Origin: VXNE01 sp965217825
GTDB taxonomy: Bacteria > Pseudomonadota > Gammaproteobacteria > Pseudomonadales > Azotimanducaceae
Assembly (NCBI GenBank): GCA_965217825.1
Contig: OZ244571.1
Coordinates: forward strand, 4,030,001 to 4,094,000
Length of the DNA stretch: 64,000 bases
Reading direction: 5' to 3'
The translations under genes were made by a program, and so were the position numbers. The notes beneath the pieces were generated by a model that saw only the letters and a list, made by a program, of their open reading frames with translations, searched no databases and was not told the DNA's origin. Shown here piece after piece: positions 7,385 through 14,903 of this stretch (position 1 is its first letter; each line of letters opens with the position of its first letter).

Positions 7385-9406
7385 ATGCAAACTGTTTCGG
7401 AGCTACGCGTAGTCGCCAACTACGAACCGGCAGGAGATCAACCCACGGCCATCGCCCAGCTGATCGAAGGACTCGAAGACGGCCTCGCGCACCAGACTCT
7501 CCTGGGCGTTACCGGCTCCGGCAAGACTTTCGCCATCGCCAAGGTCGTAGAGGCCGTCCAGCGTCCGGCCTTGGTGCTCGCCCCGAACAAGACACTTGCG
7601 GCTCAGCTATACGGCGAGTTTCGCGAGTTTTTCCCGGACAACGCGGTGGAGTACTTCGTCTCCTACTACGACTACTATCAACCCGAGGCGTACGTTCCAG
7701 CGTCCGACACCTACATCGAAAAGGACGCGTCTATCAACGCCCACATCGAACAGATGCGGCTGTCCGCCACCAAGGCGCTGATGGAACGGCACGACGCGAT
7801 CATCGTCGCATCGGTCTCCGCCATCTACGGCTTGGGCGATCCGCAGTCGTACCTTCGGATGGTGCTTCACCTTGACCGCGGCGACCGCGTCGACCAACGC
7901 CACATCGTGCGGCGCCTTGCGGACCTGCAGTACACCCGTAACGACACCGCTTTTCAGCGCGGCGCCTACCGCGTCCGCGGCGACGTGATCGACGTCTTTC
8001 CGGCAGAGTCCGAGAAGCAGGCCGTGCGCATCGAGCTATACGATGACGAAATCGAAAACCTTTCAGTCTTCGACCCCCTGACCGGCGAAGTCGCAAGCCG
8101 CGTCCCCCGTTACACGGTGTTCCCCAAGACCCACTACGTCACGCCAAGGGAGCGCATACTCGCCGTCATCGACGATATCCGCGATGAACTCCGCGACCGC
8201 GTCGAATACCTCAAGGCGAACGACAAACTGGTGGAGGCGCAACGCCTGGAGCAACGTACCCGCTTCGATCTGGAAATGATCAAGGAGGTCGGGTACTGCA
8301 GTGGCATTGAGAACTACTCGCGCTATCTTTCCGGTCGCCAGGCAGGAGAACCGCCGCCCACACTGTTCGACTACCTGCCGAAAAACACGCTCCTGGTCAT
8401 CGACGAATCCCACGTCACCATCCCGCAACTGGGCGGTATGTACAAGGGCGACAGGTCTCGCAAGGAGACATTGGTCGAATACGGCTTTCGGCTGCCGTCG
8501 GCACTGGACAACCGGCCGCTGCGATTTGATGAATGGGAAATACTGTCTCCGCAGATGATCTTCGTTTCCGCGACGCCTGGTAACTATGAAGCGGAGAACA
8601 CCGGGCAGGTGGTCGAGCAGCTGGTGCGACCCACCGGCCTGGTCGATCCCGAGGTCATCGTTCGTCCCGCTTCGACGCAAGTGGACGACCTGTTCGAGGA
8701 AATCCGGACGACGGTGGCCAAGGGCGAGCGCGTCCTGGTCACGACGTTGACCAAGCGCATGGCTGAAGACCTCACCGAATACCTTGACGAGCACGGCGCG
8801 CGCGTGCGTTACCTGCACTCCGACATCGACACCGTCGAGCGGACCGAGATTATCCGCGATCTTCGGCTCGGCGTGTTCGATGTCCTGGTCGGCATCAACC
8901 TTCTGCGCGAGGGGCTGGACATGCCCGAGGTATCGCTGGTCGCCATCCTCGATGCCGACAAGGAAGGCTTCCTGCGTGCCGAGCGCTCGCTGATTCAGAC
9001 CATAGGACGTGCCGCGCGCAACCTGAACGGACGCGCCATTCTCTACGCAGACAAGATCACACGATCCATGCGGGCAGCCATCGACGAAACCGATCGGCGG
9101 CGAGCGAAGCAGGTACGGTTCAATGCCGAGCACGGCATCACGCCGAAAGGAATCGTCAAGGACATCCCCGACATCATGGAGAGCGCGCGCGCCATCCCCG
9201 GCCGCGCTACGACCAGCCGCCGATCGGGCGGCCGCCGATCAGGCGGCCGCCGCCGGATCGCGCCCGAGAATCCCGCAGAACTCGGCAAGCTACTCGCCAA
9301 GCTTGAACGCGAAATGCTCGACCGCGCGAAGAACCTGGAATTCGAAGAAGCCGCCGCACTGCGGGACGAAATCGCCACGATTCGCGACCAGCAGTTCATG
9401 CGCTAG
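7385..9406 (+). CDS. uvrB: Excinuclease ABC subunit B
   Basis: A 673-residue UvrB, the damage-verification helicase of nucleotide excision repair that takes DNA from UvrA and recruits UvrC. Walker A is GVTGSGKTFAIA (about residue 38), the DNA-clamping beta-hairpin is YYDYYQPEAYVPASDTYIEKD (about 93-113), the DEAD-box equivalent is VIDESHVTIPQ, and motif VI is QTIGRAARN. The C-terminal UVR domain that binds UvrC is KLLAKLEREMLDRAKNLEFEEAAALRDEI. A short linker RRSGGRRSGGRRR near residue 610 is an internal duplication of an arginine/glycine unit and is not usual. The start is ATG 7385, 3 bp after the nucleoside hydrolase stop. Confidence 0.98.
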   Translation: MQTVSELRVVANYEPAGDQPTAIAQLIEGLEDGLAHQTLLGVTGSGKTFAIAKVVEAVQRPALVLAPNKTLAAQLYGEFREFFPDNAVEYFVSYYDYYQPEAYVPASDTYIEKDASINAHIEQMRLSATKALMERHDAIIVASVSAIYGLGDPQSYLRMVLHLDRGDRVDQRHIVRRLADLQYTRNDTAFQRGAYRVRGDVIDVFPAESEKQAVRIELYDDEIENLSVFDPLTGEVASRVPRYTVFPKTHYVTPRERILAVIDDIRDELRDRVEYLKANDKLVEAQRLEQRTRFDLEMIKEVGYCSGIENYSRYLSGRQAGEPPPTLFDYLPKNTLLVIDESHVTIPQLGGMYKGDRSRKETLVEYGFRLPSALDNRPLRFDEWEILSPQMIFVSATPGNYEAENTGQVVEQLVRPTGLVDPEVIVRPASTQVDDLFEEIRTTVAKGERVLVTTLTKRMAEDLTEYLDEHGARVRYLHSDIDTVERTEIIRDLRLGVFDVLVGINLLREGLDMPEVSLVAILDADKEGFLRAERSLIQTIGRAARNLNGRAILYADKITRSMRAAIDETDRRRAKQVRFNAEHGITPKGIVKDIPDIMESARAIPGRATTSRRSGGRRSGGRRRIAPENPAELGKLLAKLEREMLDRAKNLEFEEAAALRDEIATIRDQQFMR

Positions 9407-9471
9407 AAGCGCCCCACAGCCAGCACCTTCGGCCTTGCCTGTGGCCCGGCCCCGCTCGTCGGCCATGCCGG

Positions 9472-10101
9472 TCAAAGTGCAAGCAACGCTGTCTCTATGG
9501 GCGTATCGCCATCGAGCAGGCCAAAAGACTTGCCAATAGTGTTGTCGAGATCCAGGCACATGACCAATGCCATCGCGAGATTCTCCCGCGAGGTCAAACC
9601 GCCGCCTTGCAGGTCGGCGCTGGCGACGACCCTTTCCGTCGCCGCTTCATCGGTCAATCCGCCCGGACAGACGATGGTGTAGTCTAGGCCGGTTTCGCGC
9701 AAATGGTTGTCTGCATGGGCTTTGGCCTTGTGGTAGTGCGCGATTCGCGAAGTGCTGTGGATGTCGGCGTTGAGCGAACTCAGCATGATGTAGCGACGCA
9801 CCCCTTGGGTCTGCGCGGCGACCATGGATCGAATCGCACCAACCTGATCCACCAACACCGTCTTGTCCTTTCCGGTGCGGCCGCCCGAACCCGCCGCGAA
9901 GATGACGGCGTCCGCGCCCGCGACCGAATGGTCGATGGGATACTCCAGGTCGCCGAGTACCGTCGGCACGCCAAGCGCATCGAACTTCGCGCGCTGCACC
10001 GGATCGCGGATCATCGCCACCGGATTGTGCGGGCTCTGCGCCAGGCGGCGCACAACGCGCGTCGCCGTATTGCCGTTTGCACCGATGACTAACACCTTCA
10101 T
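9472..10101 (-). CDS. NAD(P)-binding SDR-family protein (NmrA/YwnB-like)
   Basis: A 209-residue atypical short-chain dehydrogenase/reductase. The N-terminal dinucleotide-binding loop is MKVLVIGANGNTATRVVRRL (GxxGxxx-type), with VLGDLEYPIDHSVAGADAVIFAAGSG forming the next two Rossmann strands, and MLSSLNADIHSTSRIAHYHKAKAHADNHLRETGLDYTIVCPGGLTDE giving the usual Ser and Y-x3-K-type segment (YHKAK) followed by the PGxL turn. Proteins of this type act as NAD(P)H sensors or small reductases; the substrate is not known. The gene converges on uvrB with 65 bp between and is divergent from the MATE exporter. Confidence 0.88.
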   Translation of the reverse strand: MKVLVIGANGNTATRVVRRLAQSPHNPVAMIRDPVQRAKFDALGVPTVLGDLEYPIDHSVAGADAVIFAAGSGGRTGKDKTVLVDQVGAIRSMVAAQTQGVRRYIMLSSLNADIHSTSRIAHYHKAKAHADNHLRETGLDYTIVCPGGLTDEAATERVVASADLQGGGLTSRENLAMALVMCLDLDNTIGKSFGLLDGDTPIETALLAL

Positions 10102-10239
10102 TGCTTACCTCCTCAGGATTCCCGTCGCCGCTAGCGCCGAGGACTGGGCCCCTCACCGCGACCCTGTTCCAGCACCGCAACGAGAAAATCCGGCCAAAGC
10201 GCCTCGATCCCTATAGTGTAGCGGCCTGGACCTTCGATC

Positions 10240-11598
10240 ATGCAACCCCGAATGAGCGTCAGCCGTCCGCGCGGCAGTTTTACCGACGGCGACCTGCCGG
10301 GTCACGTGATGCGCCTGTCCGGGTTCATGATCATGGGTTTCCTCGCCATGACGCTGGCGCAATTCGTCGAGGCGGTCTATCTCGGCATTCTGGGCACCAG
10401 CGCCATCGCAGCCGTCACCTTCACGTTTCCCGTCGTCATGGCCCTGAGCGCCGCCTCGCGAGGGATCGGTATCGGGACCAGCGCGGTGCTCGCGCGGGCC
10501 GTGGGCGGCGGGGAGAATGAACGCGCGGCCGTCCTTGCCAGTCACGGCCTCTTTCTGGACCTGATATTCAACGTACTCTGCGCCGTCCTGCTGCTCTTCT
10601 TCGCCGAGCCGCTGTTTCACTTGCTTGGCGCGCGCGGCGAAATCCTCGCTCTCGTCGTCGCCTATGTCACGATCTGGGCCTTCGGATTTCCCCTCTTCGG
10701 CTTGGCAATGGTGGGGTCTGGCCTCATGCGTTCCATCGGCGATCCGGCGTTTCCGGGTTATGTCATGGCGGTCGGATCAGGGGTCCAGGTCTTGATCGGA
10801 CCTTTTCTCATCTTCGGCTGGTTCGGGTTTCCCGCCCTCGGTGTCGAAGGCGCCGCATGGTCGTTCGTCCTGGCGCGTTCGCTGTCCTTCCTGATGACCG
10901 CCTATTGGTTCACGCTGAAGCGACGCATGATTCGCGGTTCCTTCACTTCCTTCTTCGCCTCCGTGCGAACCATTCTCCACGTCGGCCTTCCGGCCATGGC
11001 GACCAACCTCATCGAACCGTTGTCGTCCGCGGTCATTACGCGCCTGCTCGCCTCTTTCGGCACCGCGGTCGTTGCCGGCTTCGGCGTTGCCGCCCGCATA
11101 GACGCGGTGGTGTTCATGGTGGTGATCGGCATTTCGTCAAGCACGACGCCCCTGGTCGGGCAGAACTGGGGCGCCCGACTGTACGACCGAGTCGACCGGG
11201 CGCTCGCCCTCTGCTATCGCTATTGCCTGCTATGGGGCGTGATCGCCGCCGCCATCATGTGGGTCGGCGGCCGGCTGTTCGTATCGCTGATCAACGATGA
11301 GCCGGAAGTGGTCGCCACGGCCACAACCTATCTCTACATCCTGCCCATCACCCTCGGTTTCGCCGGCATGTTCAACGTCGCCAACGGCGCATTCCAGGCG
11401 CTGTCAAAGCCGGCGCCGGCGCTAATCCTGTCGCTGCTGCGGCTATTCGTGTTCTACGTGCCACTGGCGCTGGTGGCGAGCCAATACTTCGGCTACACGG
11501 GCGTCTTCACCGCCGCCGCGTTGACAAACGTCGTCCTCGGACTGTGGGGACGTGAGTGGAATCGCAGGGTGATCATCAGGGAACGCGAGAGGCACTAG
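10240..11598 (+). CDS. MATE-family efflux transporter
   Basis: A 452-residue inner-membrane exporter of the multidrug and toxin extrusion family, with about 12 hydrophobic helices in two six-helix halves. Family hallmarks include MIMGFLAMTLAQFVEAVYLGILGTSAIAAVTFTFPVVMAL in the first helices, GIGTSAVLARAVGGGENERAA, and in the second half MATNLIEPLSSAVITRLLASFGTAVVAGFGVAARIDAVVFMVVIGISSSTTPLVGQNWGA. It uses a sodium or proton gradient to expel cationic drugs or metabolites; the substrate is unknown. A TATAGT hexamer at 10212-10217 gives a possible 16-base leader. Start ATG 10240. It converges on the decayed dinG gene. Confidence 0.92.
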   Translation: MQPRMSVSRPRGSFTDGDLPGHVMRLSGFMIMGFLAMTLAQFVEAVYLGILGTSAIAAVTFTFPVVMALSAASRGIGIGTSAVLARAVGGGENERAAVLASHGLFLDLIFNVLCAVLLLFFAEPLFHLLGARGEILALVVAYVTIWAFGFPLFGLAMVGSGLMRSIGDPAFPGYVMAVGSGVQVLIGPFLIFGWFGFPALGVEGAAWSFVLARSLSFLMTAYWFTLKRRMIRGSFTSFFASVRTILHVGLPAMATNLIEPLSSAVITRLLASFGTAVVAGFGVAARIDAVVFMVVIGISSSTTPLVGQNWGARLYDRVDRALALCYRYCLLWGVIAAAIMWVGGRLFVSLINDEPEVVATATTYLYILPITLGFAGMFNVANGAFQALSKPAPALILSLLRLFVFYVPLALVASQYFGYTGVFTAAALTNVVLGLWGREWNRRVIIRERERH

Positions 11599-11608
11599 CT
11601 TCGAATTG

Positions 11609-13698
11609 CTAAGTCAGGCGAGAACCAATCTCCAATCGGTACGGCGGGAGGGATTCCAGGATTGACTGGCCGTAGCGCAACGTAACAATGCGGCGGTCGA
11701 GCAGCGTAATCCTGCCGTGGTCCTCTTCGTGGCGGATCAGCCGGCCACACGCCTGTACCAGGCGAAGCGCCGCCTCCGGCAGGGCGACCTCGAAGAACGG
11801 TACACGCCCCTGACTCTCCAGCCATTCGGCGAAGGCCTGGTCCAGCTTGGCGATGATGACGGTGCGGAGAACGGCAGCTTGGCGATGATGACGTGGCGGC
11901 AGTATTCGTGCGGCAGGTCTACGCCTTCGGCAAAACTCGCCAGTCCCAGGATATAGCTCGGCTCGCCGGCGTCCACTGCGGATCGATGCGTCTGCAGGAG
12001 CGCCTGCTTGGACCCTTCGTCCTGCAAGCGGCAATGCTCCCGGATCCGTTTCGGCAACGCCGCCACCACTTGACGAAACTGCCGCCAGGACGAGAACAGC
12101 GCCAGGGCGCTCGCCTCAAGTTCCAATAGTTTCGGAAGCATTCCGGCGATCTCATCCGTATGCGCCTGGGGATCGCGCGGATCGGATCGCATTTCCGGCA
12201 CGTTGAAACTGGCGAGACGCGGATAGTCGAAGGGACTGGGAATGAAGTGCTGCCTGGACTCTTCGGGCAACCCGGATTTCTCGAGGAAGCGGTCGAACCT
12301 GCCGAGCGCGCGCATCGTACCGGACGTGCAGAGGGCACCGTAGCAGCGTTCCCACAGTGCTTCGCGAAGCGTATCGCCGGGTTGCAGCGGAGCAGACACA
12401 AATTCCAGATCAGTGTCCTTCTCAAACTTGAAACGCGTCACCCAGCGCGCCATGAGCCGGCCATCAATCCCGCTGTCAACGCTTGATGCGTAGTCGCGAA
12501 ACAGCGATGCGGTCTCCTCCGCACGCGCCACCATCTGTCCCGCAGGACCGAGCCAGTCTTCGGCGAGATACCCATTGGGCCAGTTGCGCTCACCTGTCAA
12601 CACCTGCTCAAGGTAGCCGCGGAACGTTGCAAAGCGTTCCGCCAGACCTTTGAGCGTGCCCCCCAGGGGATCGCATACATCACCGATCTCCTCGGGCACA
12701 CGACCCAGGGGAAATCGATAGTTCGCGCGCTCGTCCCACCCTCGGTCGAAGTCGAGCTGACTTGCCAGGTTCTCGATGTCGCGAATCAACCCCGTCGCGA
12801 CAGCGACCCCCTCCGCCAATCTTGCCGCCAACTCCACCAGCTCCCGCGGACGCGAAAAGTGCTGGGCGCAAGTGCCGACGGTCGCCTCCGCCTGTTCCAG
12901 CCACTCTCTCGTTCCGCGCAGCCGGGCGCGCGCCGTCAGATGTTCGCGCGCCTTGTCCGACAGGTGATGCGCCTCGTCAACAACAAAAATGGTCTCCTCC
13001 GGCGGGGGCAAGACGACGCCCCCGCCCAAGCTTAAATCCGCCAGCACGAGATCGTGGTTCGCGACCACTACGAGTGCATCTTCCGCGTTGCGGCGCGCCT
13101 GGTAAAATGGACATCGGCTGAAGAAACCACATCGATTGCGTGTGCAACCGCGATGATCCGTCGTCACGGCGGACCAGGCTTGAGGCCGCACACCCTCCTC
13201 CCACGTGTCGAGTTCGCCATTCCAGGCGCCTTCTTCGAACGTGGCGAACATCCGTTGATAAGTGGGCACATCTTGCGGTTCCGGCAGTTCAAGGAGCGAC
13301 TCCTGCGCGCCATCCCCGTACCGGCGCTCATCGAGCCGCTTGAGGCAGACGTAGCGCCGACGACCCTTGGCGAGCGCAAAGTCGAAGTCGAGATCGGTGT
13401 GCGCCTGCAAGTCTGGCAGATCCGCGAAAACCACCTGCTCCTGCAACGCCACCGTCGCCGTACTGATAAGCACCCGCAAGCCGAGCGCCTGCGCGATGGG
13501 TATTACCGCCAAACAGTATGCGGCCGTCTTGCCCGTACCCGTGCCCGCTTCGACCACGCAAAGACGCGGTCGATCACCGCTCAACGCGCGGGCGACGTAT
13601 GCGATCATCTCGCGCTGACCGCGGCGCGGCCTGAAGCCGCGTCCGTCCAGCCACGACCGATACGCGGTCTGGATCAGGTCTTTGTAGTCTTCCTCCAC
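11609..13698 (-). pseudogene. dinG: ATP-dependent DNA helicase DinG, frameshifted near the C-terminus
   Basis: A DinG/XPD-like 5'-3' helicase with iron-sulphur cluster ligands. Walker A is VVEAGTGTGKTAAYCL, the Fe-S cysteines are in RYVCLKRL and GCTRNRCGFFSRCPFYQ, and the Walker B box is VVDEAHHLSDKA. The start is taken as GTG 13698 (VEEDYKDLIQTAYRSWLDGRGFRPRRGQREM). The main frame goes out of phase after HVIIAKLPFSAP near 11860; the expected continuation, AFAEWLESQGRVPFFEVALPEAALRLVQACGRLIRHEEDHGRITLLDRRIVTLRYGQ, lies in a second frame ending at 11609. The arginine-finger motif VI (QACGRLIR) is therefore cut off from the rest. An 18-bp direct repeat at the junction marks the cause. It is either an inactivated gene or a sequence error. 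Confidence 0.85.
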
Positions 13699-13879
13699 GG
13701 CACGGAATCCGTTGTGTAGTCCTGCTTTCCTTCCCCGGCTTCTCGCCGCGCCGAGCGGGATTGCGATGGTCAGAGACGATCCATAGGTTGGAGCGCTTGA
13801 TCGTATCCTAGCCACCCCGCCATCGAAACGCGATACACGACCTCCCCGTCGCCAGATGTCGTTACGGACTCTATTGCCG

Positions 13880-13995
13880 TAGGACACCCAGCCTGACGGC
13901 GACTCACATAGGGACACCCATCACTTCGGGACATCATTTTGGGACACCGGACATCATTTTGGGACACCCACCCTGACGATTCAGGGACACTCACC
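13880..13995. repeat. Interspersed repeat cluster 2, core GGGACACCCA
   Basis: Six units in the opposite orientation to cluster 1: TAGGACACCCA (13880), TAGGGACACCCA (13909), CGGGACATCA (13927), TTTGGGACACCGGA (13938), TTTTGGGACACCCA (13967) and AGGGACACTCA (13983). Two neighbouring units share the flank GGACATCATTTTGGGACACC. They sit in the 495-bp gap upstream of dinG. Confidence 0.88.
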
Positions 13996-14002
13996 TTGTC
14001 GA

Positions 14003-14193
14003 CCTGATCTCCTCGGACGGGCCAACGTGGCGCCAAGAATTGAGAACTGTTCTTGGGCCAACAGCGCGTTGGCTGTTGGCCCCAACCGGGATCCGGTTAT
14101 CCGGGGAATACGCTTGGTTTTCTGCGTCTGGTTGATCGCGACGCAGTGGCAGGACTGCTCAGGCCGCCGCAGTCTGGCCCATTCGACGCGGCT
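14003..14193. other. Intergenic DNA with overlapping inverted repeats
   Basis: After repeat cluster 2 the rest of the gap up to the transglycosylase gene holds two overlapping hairpins: CCAAGAA (14033-14039) with TTCTTGG (14050-14056), and TTGGGCCAACAG (14053-14064) with CTGTTGGCCCCAA (14073-14085). The shared bases at 14053-14056 mean they cannot form together. No U-run follows on either strand. No gene is recognisable between 14086 and 14193. Confidence 0.55.
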
Positions 14194-14817
14194 TCAGCCG
14201 AATATCCCCAGCCATCCCCTATCGAGAAAGCGGCGGCAGGTCGCGAGTTGCCCCGTGTAGCGTTGCGCCCTGGTGGCCACTCTGTCTGCGGCGCCCTGCA
14301 ACCAAGTGTTCTCTCTCCAGTTGCCTTGGCGATATCCGGTCAGTCCTTCGTGGTAGGAGAGATAGAGCGTTCGCGCGTCATCCCGCGGGATTCCCAACGC
14401 GCGGTGGGCGCGGTCGAGGTACCAGCCGACAAAATCTATCGCGTCAGAGAATCTGGTTCGGTTCGCGCGCTTGCGTCCGCTTGCGCGCTTGTAGTCCTCC
14501 CAGGTCTCATCGGTCGCCTGCGCGAAACCGTACGCGCTCGATGGACGGCGCCACGGAATAATGCCCAAGAGCTTGGTTCGCGGCGGCCGGGCATCATGTT
14601 TGAAGCTCGACTCCTTGTACGCGAATGCCATCATGATCGGAATCGATATGTTCCAGTTTTCCTCCGCCTTCTTCGCATGGCGGAACCAACCACGTTTCTC
14701 ATCGAAGACATCGCAAATGTCCGCGACGTTCGATGGCACCGACGCGCAACCGCCCGTGACAAGAACCACGGCGGCGATGGAAGCCGCGAGGCTAACAGCC
14801 TGTCGGACTTGGCGCAC
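14194..14817 (-). CDS. SLT-domain lytic transglycosylase lipoprotein
   Basis: A 207-residue outer-membrane or periplasmic lipoprotein predicted to cleave peptidoglycan glycan strands. GTG 14817 gives MRQVRQAVSLAASIAAVVLVTGGCASVP, a lipoprotein signal with lipobox VTGGC; a longer frame to 14922 would bury this signal and is rejected. The SLT fold is seen in IPIMMAFAYKESSFKHDARPPRTKLLGIIPWRRPSSAYGFAQATDETWEDYK, with the catalytic Glu in YKESSF, and later LYLSYHEGLTGYRQGNWREN. The N-terminal MRQ(I/V)RQ and the 80 bp before it come from a 110-bp repeat cassette that also precedes ccmC. It lies downstream of ligA on the same strand. Confidence 0.88.
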   Translation of the reverse strand: MRQVRQAVSLAASIAAVVLVTGGCASVPSNVADICDVFDEKRGWFRHAKKAEENWNISIPIMMAFAYKESSFKHDARPPRTKLLGIIPWRRPSSAYGFAQATDETWEDYKRASGRKRANRTRFSDAIDFVGWYLDRAHRALGIPRDDARTLYLSYHEGLTGYRQGNWRENTWLQGAADRVATRAQRYTGQLATCRRFLDRGWLGIFG

Positions 14818-14903
14818 TAGCGGCAAGATCGACAGGATGGTAGATGGGCTTGGGCGGGGGCAAAACACGGCGCCCCCCAGGGCGACGGATTTTGTGGCTC
14901 TAG
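14794..14903 (-). repeat. Intergenic cassette, copy B (between ligA and the transglycosylase gene)
   Basis: On the minus strand this 110-bp block begins at CTAG (ligA stop TAG), continues GCCACAAAA..CCGTCGCCC and TTTTGCCCCCGCCCAAGC, and ends in the first codons of the transglycosylase gene. It aligns without gaps to 28082-28191, with about 18 mismatches by hand count. In both copies the downstream start codon is 86 bp from the CTAG. Confidence 0.9.
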
